A stretch of DNA of 64,000 bases from Straminergon stramineum. Lineage: Eukaryota; Streptophyta; Bryopsida; Hypnales; Calliergonaceae. Position 1 is the stretch's first letter. Every line of letters starts with the position of its first letter. The stretch is taken from positions 5,895,001-5,959,000 of the forward strand of contig OY987266.1 of the NCBI GenBank assembly GCA_963920665.1, given 5' to 3'. The notes beneath the pieces are model-generated. The model ran no database searches and had not been told where the DNA came from. It saw nothing but the letters and a program-made list of their open reading frames with translations. Shown piece by piece: positions 22,919-34,153 of the stretch. A program made the translations under genes and the position numbers.

Positions 22919-24572
22919 TAAATGGCATCTGAAGATGAATGGAAATTATTCTCGAAGCATCGTTCGGGGGGAGGGGGACGACGACTCTGATTTGAGGAAA
23001 ACCTTCTAAAGACAGTTGAAAACATGTTCTCCAATTTTGAAGCTACTGGACGGTCTGAGCAGCCATAGAATATATTCAGAATATAGATTCCTCTTATTAG
23101 ATCATGTTGTGTGAATTTTGAAAGTAATGAATAGTTCCCTGACATTCTTGTCTCAGTTAATTAGTCCCTTCAGTGGGTCACTTTGCTATTGATTGATCAT
23201 AAATACGGTAATAAGAAATAATCTGAATTCTACTCAACTGTTGCTTCTCAAACCAATATGCAATGTTTGTACACATGTTTTTATAAATCAGTGAATCAAT
23301 CTTAGCATAGTTACTTTGATCTCCAATCGCTCTTTATCTTTAAATGTTTCTGGTAGAGTTCACAGGTGTTGAAATTCACAAGATATGTTATCTTCCAAAA
23401 CTGCGTAGTGTAGTAACTAATAAACTTCGTCCTATTGAAGTACCAGAATCGAACAGAAATGGCAGTTCATCAAGTTAATTGAGAAGCACGCAAGAGGGTG
23501 AGAGATCGAATTGAGCTAACCCTCCTTCAAAGTTGAATGATACCTGCAATTCTGAAATATGATCCGTGGACGTTTCACCTACTGGACTAAAGCCAACACG
23601 AAGAGACTGCTGAACACAATGCAAAGGTACCTCTCGATAGTGATCGAGAGGTAGGACAAGTTTCAAGGATTATCAACACAGCCTAAAATATGACACCTAC
23701 ATTTGCACCAAACAGCGTCACAGATACTTAAGTATTGATTACACAAGACATACACAATCAAAACATGAGAGTCTATCAAAACCTAATGTTGGATTTAGAC
23801 AATAAATATTTTGATATTTCATAACTTTATTCAGACAGTCTCCAAATAATGTGCCTGCGTTGGGATCCTCTTTTCAATTGTCAATAACTCAATGAGATCC
23901 AGTTAAAAGTAATTTATGTTTCATAATAGTAACGATGCTCAGTTGTAAATAGTGACGATTAAAGGGTGTACATACCTTATCTTGCAAGAAGATCACACAA
24001 ATCGAATTTGCAAAGCTGTGGCCGATGGAGTCCTCGGACCCACATTGTACCTCATGGCCATAGCCAGCCAACACAAAATCATAAAGTTCGCCCATTGCTT
24101 GGTGAAATATCATGTGAGTTCGCTTCTCGCGCTTCAAGTTGTACCAAGTTAGTCATTCACACGAAACTTTTGCATTGGAGAATTTGTACCGTACCAGTTG
24201 ATAAACTGTGGGATAACAGGGATATACATGTAAATCCCTAGTGTGCATGAATACATACAGTACTACTCAGTAATCACTCGTGGTCTCACTGTCTCCCAAG
24301 GATGAAGGAACTGTTGCTAAATCCGTGTGAGAAAATGCTGATTTGACCCGACACATGGGGAAGTGAAAATAATTAACTTTCTTGTGGTTACAGTGCAAGT
24401 AAAGGCGGTGCAATATCGAAGAGGGTGTCTCCTGTCAGTGAATTTCAATGCTTCATTGTACCAGAAACAATGTCTACAGAAAGACGGGAGATCAAGGTAT
24501 GCTCGGATTGATTGGATGATGCGAAGCACGGGAAGAAGCATCACGGACTAGGGAATTGCAAAGCATTCCAAG
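22919..24572. other. Spacer with two exon-like blocks
   Basis: On the minus strand 23990-24110 reads AMGELYDFVLAGYGHEVQCG and continues to LQDK, ending at a GTATGT donor. On the plus strand 24394-24592 follows a TTACAG acceptor and reads ASKGGAISKRVSPVSEFQCF, then IVPETMSTERREIKVCSDWL to a stop inside the adjacent tandem repeat. Neither block matches a family I recognise, and no neighbouring exons could be joined. The rest is AT-rich spacer. Confidence 0.3.
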
Positions 24573-24637
24573 TTATCAAAAATAATCTCTGATTATCAAA
24601 AATAAATCTCTGGTTATCAAAAATAAATCTCTGGTTA
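24573..24637. repeat. Three-copy tandem repeat of 20-21 bp
   Basis: TTATCAAAAATAAATCTCTG is repeated three times head to tail (24573, 24593, 24614). A related TTATCAAACATAATCTCAG occurs at about 24714. Confidence 0.8.
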
Positions 24638-27600
24638 GGACCTACCGAGCAGCGGGCAGCAGGGTTGGTACTAACCTGCGATCATTTTTCATGACTTGGT
24701 CTACTTTGAAATTATCAAACATAATCTCAGCGTAGGAGAGTTGTCAAGAGCCGTTTGACTTCTTTGATTGCTTAACCAATCAAAACATTTCACTACAATG
24801 AAACTCTACACCATTGTTAACTGGTGTGATCCCTTCCCCTTTGGAGGAGGTATAATCCCTCCTTGAATGCTTGGGAGGGATTTAGTTAGAATGTAAACAA
24901 AACTATTGGATGGCTTAATGTATATTTTGGCTAAGTTGCGTCAGTGTTTTCAACAGGTTCATGTGAGGTGGTGGCTAGGCATTGAATCTGAAAAATGTGG
25001 GTTCAAAGTGCTATAGTGCATGGGAATTTACAGTAGGTGTGGACTTTAAAGTGTGTGTGACTCGACATTGATTACACAAGTTTCAACATTGGAGGCTCCT
25101 GCTTTCTAGGGAAGTGAAAGGGACCCCTAGTTTGGGTTAACAATGTTCTGTCTCTTGTATTCAAATTATGTTAGGTGGATTTGTACTCACTAAGTTGATA
25201 CCGGCTGGTAGTAATAGAGATTTCTCTCAGATTTCTCTCACTACTAGACCTATGAAATTTCTATTTCATGCCCACCATGTTGAAAATTTGCACAAGGCAA
25301 GCAATGAGCATTACCAATCTTAGTTTGCTTCTCCTAAACCAATTGAAACATGCCATGACGACAAAGCTCTCCTACATTGAGATTATGTACACATCTAGGA
25401 AGGAAGAGATGAAACTAGACCATCAACACCATGAAAGACGCACTGAAAGAAAGAGGGTCCTAAAACTATTGGGAACCCAAATCTTCAACTTGCAAGTTAA
25501 AAGTTGGTTGAATAGATCCATATGTACCACAAGAAGCTTGACCTTGTTAAATTGATTTTGTTGGGATGATTGAGATGAAAGACATGATGGTTTTCAAATT
25601 GGGGGCATGTACATCTCCTAACAAATGTAACATATGATGTTCATTTCTTAGCTCATTTTTCATTATATTTGTAATTAAAAAAAGAATTCCATAGGATGTG
25701 AATTTATTACTACAACATTCATGCCTTTGAGATTGAGATTTTCTATTCAATCACAAAGTTATTAGCAACTTTTTTTTGCTATTCAATGGCTCTTTCTACT
25801 AATATTTTTTAGGAAAAATCAATTCATGTGATCTTCTAGTGAAAGTTGGTTCAAGGACACTAGATTTATATGTGTACAAGAAAACATCCTTCAATAAAGT
25901 GTAGATTTATCTACAAAAAAGATACGGAGTTTTGAGGTGCAAAGTTAAAACTAGACATACCCTTGAAAAAATCTTTGAACCACATTTTGGCATTATCATC
26001 TTACAACCTAATGGTTGAAACAATTACACAAAACTTCTATAGTACATACATGGATAGGTTAGGTCATACATCCATTGGTTGGATTGCAAAAACACTAGTT
26101 TTCACAAAATAGCACCCCTTATTTCAAATTTTGCTTTCTAAAGGCTAATTTCCAACAATCCAACCAAGGAACTTTAGAGCTTAATAAATTTAATTAATTC
26201 TTGTGACTAATTAAAGTGATCTCTCTACTTCACTCAAACATCTCTGCAAACTCACATTTCTTCAAGGGTTGTTAAAATGCTAAAAGTGATAAAAAAAAAT
26301 ATTAGAGACATCCTTTAAGTTCATCTCTAAATTATAATTGGTGTTTTCCTTTTGCCTTCTCATAAGTATAATTTTTTAATAATCAATGGAGGAAATCGTG
26401 TACTCTTTGAAACTATTTGAATCCTTATGAACTCAAAATTTTAATCAATTTAAACTTTGGAGGTTTAGAATGAGACATATGGAGGTTGAAAGTTTATAAT
26501 TTCATTTCAACTTTGAAATTTGCATGAGAAACAAAGTGAAATATATACCATAAAACTAATTGAAACCTTGCAATTTCAAATGTATGGTTAATAAATGCCA
26601 AGGCCCTACAAAGGTATTGAAGTCTTTTCTTATCCACCTTGTGACTATAAAGAAAAAAAATTAATGAAATCCAAAATACCAAGTCAATTGAAATAAAATT
26701 GAGTCTATAGCACATTGAAGTAAATCCTTTTGGTCACACATTTGAAGTGAATAGTGGTTTAGTTATTGTTGGTAGGTCAAAGATGTAGTAGGCTAGAGGT
26801 TCTAGTCATGCCAAACAAGGATGGCAAGACACATAACATTTCCAATGTAACAACAATGTTCTTAGAGACATAACCATGTTCCTCCCATACTCTACAAGTC
26901 AAGGCACCATAAATTTTCAAGATATAAAACTGTAGATTTAGTTTGGAGAAGTTTGGGGACAGGGATTATGTCCAATAATGCATTTGAATTGCAACCTTCT
27001 ATCTGATACATATTTCTTTTGATCTTTGCTTTGAAAATGAAATCTCATAGGCTAGCCACATGTGAGCCACATTCTTGTGTGTTTTTTGTAACCTCCATCG
27101 ATGACCCCATCAATATCATCTTAAGAAAACTGGGTGTATTTTATTCAAATGTGCTCACTTATCAAGATCTAAATAAAAATTAAAAGCAGTAGAGTTCTTA
27201 TCCCTTGTATTCAATGCAAAATGTGGCAAGGTTTAATCCACATAATTTTTCTTTCATTCATTCTTGCTAGTAAAATCCTAATGGCATCCAACTGTTTTCT
27301 CAATGAAACCTTAGAACTGGATGAAACCTGTTTGGTGATGTTACATTGCGACCGGCTTCATTCCAGTTTTGGTTTTCACAAGGAAACAAAAGCCGCCGTG
27401 AAAATTGAGAGAAGTGCATCTGGACAGGTCCGAGAACCTGGAAGTTCAAGTACTGTACACAGGTATTACTACAGTGGGTCACCCCGTATTGAGATGATTC
27501 CGCAGTGCATCCCAACCATAGATGGCCAAGACGGAGGCTCAGTATCATCAGGAAATATTTATGGAATACATAAAACACAAATCAGAGGCATGAGAGATTA

Positions 27601-28090
27601 CAAGGCTCAGTGAGCAGGGAATTATTTTCCCATCTTAGATAACATCATGATTTGTTCATACAAATCATGATAATTCCAAAACTTGTCTGTACAATATAAT
27701 ATTTTTCATATCATCCCTTCAATGGGATTGCAGTTACCAGCAAACAACTTTGAGTAATCGCTCCTGTACAGAATAATGGAAGGCTGCTGTATACTTTCTC
27801 TAGCTGAAACGTTGATCAACGAAAGTGAGTAGGCAAATTAAACTAAAATAATATCGTTTCAGCAAGGACTTCCGTCATCACCGATTAGTGATCTAACAGT
27901 GAAGCGCGTAAAATTGGTCACAGCACCTCACCCAACAATGAAATCCTCGCTTGGAGTTACATGCAGACACAATTGCTGACAGATTGCCTCCTTTCATCAC
28001 GCAGGTGAATCAATTTGGGGAACATACTGACCCAGACCACGTGAAAATGGAAGTCACACTGAAGCAGAGGTCAGAAGGATATGTACGGTA
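24638..28090. other. AT-rich intergenic spacer
   Basis: No gene could be supported. The longest plus-strand frame (27221-27613) begins with a hydrophobic stretch and continues with a polar, repeat-free tail (KIERSASGQVREPGSSSTVH). It has no family features and is probably spurious or part of an untranslated region. The last few hundred bases may be the 3' untranslated region of the coiled-coil gene. Confidence 0.4.
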
Positions 28091-28095
28091 GTAGC

Positions 28096-28983
28096 TCATA
28101 CTGCTCCACATTGCCAGCCTCCATGTTGTGTCCTTGGCTGCTTGGCGACACTCAGGCTCTCGGATCTGCAGAGTTGAGGCTGCTTCATTCGGATCTTCTC
28201 CTCTTGTATCGTTTTTTTCTCTTTCTGCTGCCAGGAGCTAATCAATTTCGCCAAAGCTAACTCTTGCTGCAAATTTCCAGTCTCCATTTTCAGCTTCTCA
28301 ATCTCCTCCTGCAATGACTCCGTTCTCAATCTCATTGTGTCGCACTCACGAGTGGATTTCGCTAATTGTGCTGTAAGATCCATAGCTTCCAACTCCTTCA
28401 GAGACATCTTTCTTTGGCGCATGGTTTCAAGATCAGCCTGAGAGGATGTGAGCTCCTGCTCTTTCCTTGCTAGAGATAATGACAGCGAACCAATTTCTGC
28501 ATTGAAGTGTCGACTCTGCTCCATAGCTTCCGCTTCAAGCTCTGCAAGCTGTGAGACCAGTCTTTCCTCAGCATCCGAAAGAATTCCAACTAGAGACACC
28601 AATCTCTGAATCTCGCTCTCGTTCCGGCTCTTCACCTCAGCCATTGCCTTGTCGTGCTTATCGTCTCGATCCTCCAACTGCTTCACAAGACTTTCCTCCA
28701 GCAGAATCCGTTGCACCAGCTCCCTCTCAAGTTCTTTGTTGCGTGCTATCGTCTCCGAGTGCTTCCCTTGCTCAACTCGCAACGCTGCAGTCGTAGACTC
28801 AAGATCTCGTTGCAACTTCACGATATTACCATCCTTAGAATGAGCATCCACCCTCATCACCTCGATTTGCTTTTGCAAATCTGAAATAATCTCCATTGTG
28901 TCGCCAACTAACGGTAAGCTTGCCTCCGAGACCTGTTTCGAGCTCCCGTAGTCCCTTCTAAAATCTTCCCAACCGTAAAACAT
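28096..28983 (-). CDS. Long coiled-coil protein of unknown function
   Basis: A single open exon encodes 295 residues. After a short N-terminal region (MFYGWEDFRRDYGSSKQ) the sequence from about residue 30 to 265 is almost continuous heptad-type helix rich in Glu, Lys, Gln, Leu and Arg (for example IISDLQKQIEVMRVD, NKELERELVQRILLEESLV, TESLQEEIEKLKMETGNLQQ). A basic, low-complexity tail of about 30 residues follows. There is no membrane segment, catalytic motif or targeting signal that I can see. Such proteins usually act as scaffolds or tethers, but no family can be named. The uninterrupted heptads over 235 residues and balanced codon use make a chance frame unlikely. The start at 28983 is the first ATG; a second in-frame ATG (MEIISDLQ) lies about 30 codons in. 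Additional upstream exons cannot be excluded. Confidence 0.75.
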   Translation of the reverse strand: MFYGWEDFRRDYGSSKQVSEASLPLVGDTMEIISDLQKQIEVMRVDAHSKDGNIVKLQRDLESTTAALRVEQGKHSETIARNKELERELVQRILLEESLVKQLEDRDDKHDKAMAEVKSRNESEIQRLVSLVGILSDAEERLVSQLAELEAEAMEQSRHFNAEIGSLSLSLARKEQELTSSQADLETMRQRKMSLKELEAMDLTAQLAKSTRECDTMRLRTESLQEEIEKLKMETGNLQQELALAKLISSWQQKEKKTIQEEKIRMKQPQLCRSESLSVAKQPRTQHGGWQCGAV

Positions 28984-30633
28984 GTTTGAATATGAAGAAA
29001 ATACACTACAAACTACACAGAAGCACGACGAAGAAGAGACTTAACGTTGACTAAGCGATAGCGCAATGTCCAGCACTCCACAACAAGATCCTTCTCAGAT
29101 CTAGATTCAAATTAACAGGACCTACACCTTTCTGACGGCTCGACAACAAAAGTTCACTATCCTACAGTAAGAGAGCTCCACTGTTATTCCAGAAACAACT
29201 CGAAACAGAGGATATCTGTTGCCAATCCAAAAAAGCAGAAAACTTCTACTGGCAGGTGAATGCGAAACGCTCAAAAGCGCAGAAAACACTACTGAAAAAC
29301 GAAACACACTCGTCCTAACACACTCTCAACACAGCTACAAAAATGCGTACGTCGTGGACTTTATTTATTTATTTTGAAACAAATGAAACGAGCGCCTCGT
29401 GGACTTCAATCATCACCAACAGAAAGCCACTCACAACGGAGAAACAACTGAAGAAGCTCCCTTCAACTATACTTCAATGCCAGTCAAATACACGGCATTC
29501 CGACTTTCACAGAAGCAAAAAAATACACACGTCAAGGAAACCACAACCGAAATGACAACCTTGCTCCCTACTCTGCCACGACTATCAACAGCAGCTTCCA
29601 ATGTTGTCGACCAAACCAGAACCACAAATCTGCGCAAGTGTGAAACCAATCCAGCGTCTCCGCCGTTCGGCTGACACAAACTGTACCGAAATATGCTCGA
29701 GCCCGGGCTCTCCCATATATGCACCTCCAAATCTGTGTTCCAGCGCGCGACCTCCTCGAATGTTCCCAGCCGCGCGGCGACCTCGGCAGCTTCGCACGCA
29801 GCAGAAACAGGAACCAGGCCCGGAAAATGAAGAAGAAATGGATAAATAATTCAGGGCTGGAGGTGGGGCCTGAAAGAAAGCCTGAAAGAAGGCCGGCAAG
29901 GAGGTAACATAAAGAGAAAACATCCGTGGCCGGCACGAAGGCCTGAAAGCAGGAGACGGGAAAAGGGGCGGGAGCGGGGACTGGGGAGACGTGGACGGCC
30001 GGGCAGTTGCGGAGGCGGGTGCTGCAAGGCTGCTGGAGAACCTGCCGTCGCGGACGGCCGGGGTCCGTCAGCGAGGGCAGGGGCGGGCCCTTTGACGGCA
30101 AAGTCTGCTTCCTGAATCCTGACCAGGTTCAATGAACCTGCAGGTTGCAGTGATTGCTGTATTGCTGTTGCGTGCAGGTTTCCTCCGTGCATTCGGGACA
30201 CGAAACCGTCCACTTATGTTATCGAAGCTGTCTTTGTCTCCTTGACTCTGGCAGCTTTGCCTTTCTATCTTAGTTTCTATGGGGAAATTGAAAAAAAACA
30301 TTGCACCCCGGATTGTTTACCAATACTAAGGCAGGGGCTCCTTTTGCAGCCTTGGAAAGGAAAATCTTAGTAAGAGGGAACAAAATTTGTCTTGTAATAG
30401 GGCTCCTCAGCAAACCCCAAACCTTAGAGTAATTGAAATTGAGAAGCCCCTCACACGCATCTAGCAAAGCATAGGTAATAGCTTCCCATCATAGGGAGGA
30501 CCATTGCATGGTTGTACTAATATTGTCACGTGAAGTAATATCTTGGCAATCATTTGAATTACCGGTATCCGTTGTAAGAGCATCCCAAGGTTTTACCATA
30601 ACTTCAATTTCAAGGAATCCAATCATATTGAAT
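28984..30633. other. Upstream region of the coiled-coil gene with a GC-rich block
   Basis: Between about 29560 and 30110 the base composition rises sharply and CG dinucleotides are frequent (CCGCGCGGCGACCTCGG near 29770). A multi-run G tract is at 29958-29986. Open frames on both strands here (up to 177 codons) are composition artefacts with Arg, Pro and Ala bias. The block probably includes promoter and 5' untranslated sequence of the minus-strand gene that starts at 28983. Confidence 0.45.
29958..29986 (+). other. G-rich run with G-quadruplex potential
   Basis: GGGAAAAGGGGCGGGAGCGG followed by GGACTGGGG gives five runs of three or four G in 29 bases. It lies in the GC-rich block about 1 kb upstream of the coiled-coil gene. 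Confidence 0.5.
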
Positions 30634-31220
30634 TTAACCCCTAAAGGATGGAATGACCGTTGAATGTACCCAAGTAATCTCGGGTAGGTTTGTATGAAGT
30701 CGTTATCTAATAGATGTCCTTCAAATTTTGGCTCAAGTTGTGAACATGTATCTCCTAAGTTGGAATATAAATTTTTTTCCAATCGGGTGCCCAGATCAAA
30801 AGTTATGATGCCCTAAACTTTTCTAGCAGCTTGGGCAACTTGGGGCAGCATGTGCAAAACACCTCCTCTACTTCTGAAATTTGGCAGGTATGTAACTTGC
30901 ATGATAAAAGATGCAAATGTCAAAAAAAATAACCATGTGTAGTGTAAAAATCTCACTCTAGGAGAAGTTAAAGGCTGCTGACCTTGTCAGACAAGGTTGA
31001 AAAAAACTTTTTCTCCTAACTTCAAACATTATAATCTTTCAATCCATATGTTCAAAGTTTCTGTAATTTTTTCCACACATTCCCATAGTAGTCTAGTACA
31101 AATTTGTACAATTGAATTTTTTTTTTAAACTTCATTTTTTTCATTTTTTTCTCATTGCCCTAAAAAATAGCAGTTTTCACAATTTGTGTCTAAAATGTGC
31201 CTTGGTCCTTTAGGGGTTAA
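30634..31220. mobile_element. TTAA-flanked inverted-repeat element, copy D
   Basis: Starts TTAACCCCTAAAGGATGG and ends GGTCCTTTAGGGGTTAA; the inverted repeat is about 15 bases including TTAA. It is 587 bases. The right half shares words with copies B and G (CTTTCAATCCATATG, CACACATTCCCATAGTAGTC, CTAGTACAA-type order). It has no coding capacity. Confidence 0.75.
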
Positions 31221-31825
31221 TGAACTCACCATAATACATAGGTAATATTCTCTTATTTGCCATTTTGTTGCCGCTTTTGGGGGTGGATCCACTAAATTAA
31301 AATATGTGTATTGAACAAGTCTAAGTATGTGCATCTCTATAGCTAGTCAAAACAAAAACATGTAGCTTCTTGTTTTTGTATTTTGATGGAGATTATACTT
31401 GTCCGCTTAAATGTTGAGATAAGAGGCACTACTAAACTTCTATTTTTTGAAGCATTCTTTAATAGAAAAGGTATGCATTGCATTCTCCAATGTAATAATG
31501 GGTAACATGTTCAAGTAAGAGATGCAGTTTTAGAATTTGATCTAATTTTGACTTCAAATTTTGTAATTATTTCTTGAAGAATCCAACAATTATGAAGTAA
31601 CTTATTGTAGATGCAGCATCCATTCTTCTTTCAAGAAAAATTAATTGTAAAATAATTCAGAGGGTCTTAAACTCCACAAAATTGGAATCAATCTTTAAAT
31701 GGTTGCTTTATGCACCTCGTACTTTAATGTAGCTCTCTTGATTTCCTACACAATCACAACAATAATCCAAAAGCATCCTTTAAGATATGGTTTTATTCAT
31801 CAACTTGTTCCAGTATATTAGGTAA
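31221..31825. other. AT-rich spacer between two TTAA elements
   Basis: Nothing recognisable beyond AT-rich sequence. Confidence 0.5.
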
Positions 31826-34153
31826 TTAACCCCAAAAGAATTTGAGTCAATTTTGGATTTTTCGAAAATTTAGGCAAACTCTATTGGCTATAGATTTTCA
31901 ATTTTTGCACGTATTTTACATTATAGCTTCAAATCATCAAACATTAAATGTAAACCTTTATTTCAAATCATTCCAATAAGTATTGTAGAAGTTGTAAGTT
32001 TAAGAAAATCCATGTCATAGTAGGCAACTAAAAATGTATTTAAAAAGTTGTTAATTGATTTTCTTTGATAGTATAGATTAATACCTACTCGTAAACCTTT
32101 GGGCCATTCCATTACAATGAATAAGGTGAAATTTATGAGGGATTTTATTTTGCAAGCAATGAAGCTAAAAAAAAGCATATGAAGTTGTTTTTTGAACTTA
32201 TTTTTTGAAATTTGCAAATAGAAATAGTCACACCATTCTCTTCCTAGAACATTCCCACCATTGGGATTTATAATTCTCAATTTCTTGTCAAAGTTATTAG
32301 CATTTGTTTTTTCTTTCATCATGAACCACCTTCTACATTATATTTTTTTAAGGATGAATGGCTTGAGATCTTACCAGTGGTGGTCTTAGAAAGTGTGGAG
32401 AGTCCAAATATAAGGTGCCTTTCTACATTGTGTGCAAAATTAATGGTTCAAACAAACTTGTAAGTAAAACAAGGAATTTCAAATTCAAATTAGAAAATAG
32501 TCTTTGAATATCAAAAGTACAGTCTAAGATATTGATGTTTCAAGTATGTTAATTAAAGCCCTTCAAAAATCCCCTTTGAATGCTCCTAATGTAGTACACA
32601 AAGAATGCCCCCCCCCCCCAAGGATGATTTGAAATATTTTAGGTCAAGATTTTCTTCATGCCGGATTGTGTTCTCAATCCATTTCCAACTTTTTGACTGA
32701 ACCGCACAAAATATGGAATATACATGTTATTTCTAAGTTTTTTGAAAGACAAACTTCACATTTGGGAAAGGGTTGAAAAATTTGACTTTGAAGGTAGATA
32801 CATTGCTCTTGCAACTGGTAGGGATTTCTACCCTTCATTTCTCCAAGGATTTACTCAAAAAAACTAACTAAAGATTGTACAATTGGACTCATTAAAGAAT
32901 AAATAAAGATGAAAAATTAAGCCTTTGTCTTTCTAAAAGGCTCCCCCATAGTCATTTTCATTGGGCACATATTGGTTTGGACATTGTTTCAAAGCTAAAA
33001 ATTTACAAAACAAAACAAGGGGGTTCTACGTTGGCTATGAATCAGTGAGGGGAAGAGGTTTTGCATTGGCAAAAGCTATATAGAAGAAAGTTTGAGTACT
33101 AGGAATTTATTTGAAATGCAAGGCAATACTTTGACACAAACTTTCACAAATTAACTACTTGTTTTCTAAACCCTGAAATGTTCCAAAGTTCATATTTTAG
33201 ATATTGATTAAAGTGCTTACTAGAAATATTTTGCCCGAACTCTTCATCATTGTCCCTTGGGGGGGGATGGATTTTGGAAAAGTTCCTATGAGCTCAATTT
33301 TTAGTGATTTTTTTGAAACTTTCTCATAAGATAGAGAAACTTATTAGCTTTCTAGGAATATAATTTTTATTTCAATTGGCACCTAGGAACAAAATTTATT
33401 CCCCAATAAGCCCACAATTGATTCCAATGGGCCAAAAAAGATCCACAAATTCTTAAAATTAAAAATTTGAAATTTTTAAATCTCATAGATTGTATATTTT
33501 TTACATAGAAATTTTTGACTGATTCCATATAGATTTGTGATGTGAAAGATATGTAGCATCTTGTTTTGCAAGCAATTAAAGCATCTTTTTGAAAAAATAA
33601 CATTTAGGAATAATTTTTTGTCTCAATTTTCACATTTTTCAAAACAAAAAATTCCACATGGTAAACTTCGATTGTTAGAACAATCCCACCATTGGTATTA
33701 GTGTGTTTTAATTCCATCTTAAAGCTACTAAGGATTTAGTTTTTCCCTCTATCACAAACCTTCTATTTAACAAATTTTTAAAGAATGAAAATCAAGTTAT
33801 TGTTTTAGCTTTTATTTTTTGTATACTCTCAACTCAATTCTTCATGATAATTTTAAAAAAAAATTCAAAATCTATAGTGATTCCAGAAGTTAAGAAGATT
33901 CAAAGTCTCGTGAACTAGTTTGCCATTGTGCCCCAAAACACAATTTCTTCACTTTGAATGCATTTATCTTGCAATCTATATGATCAAAGTATCTGAAAAT
34001 TTTCCCACACATTCTCATACTAGTCTATTGCAAGATCCAACAATTGGATATGCCAAAAAAATATCATAAAATCTTTTTTGCTCTTCGCATTAGAAATGAC
34101 AATTTTTGAGCAATTTTTTAACGAAAAAAAGGTCTTGAGACTTCTGAGGTTAA
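31826..34153. mobile_element. TTAA-flanked inverted-repeat element, copy G (long, internally duplicated)
   Basis: Starts TTAACCCCAAAAG and ends CTTCTGAGGTTAA, an inverted repeat with one or two changes. The right end (CTTGCAATCTATATGATCAA, CCACACATTCTCATACTAGT) matches the right half of copy D. Inside, a block with TTTTGCAAGCAAT, ACA(T)TCCCACCATTGG and TTTTTCTTTC/TTTTTCCCTC occurs twice, near 32140-32330 and 33560-33770. The 2.3-kb size may therefore reflect nesting or a partial tandem copy. A C9-10 run lies near 32609. No transposase frame was found. Confidence 0.55.

Noticed and set aside
27221..27613. 130-codon plus-strand frame as a secreted protein
   Set aside because: The hydrophobic start is AT-driven, the remainder lacks family features, and there is no supporting exon structure.
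29568..30213. Overlapping minus-strand frames up to 177 codons
   Set aside because: They lie in the GC-rich block upstream of the coiled-coil gene, with Pro/Arg/Ser bias and no conserved motif or start context.
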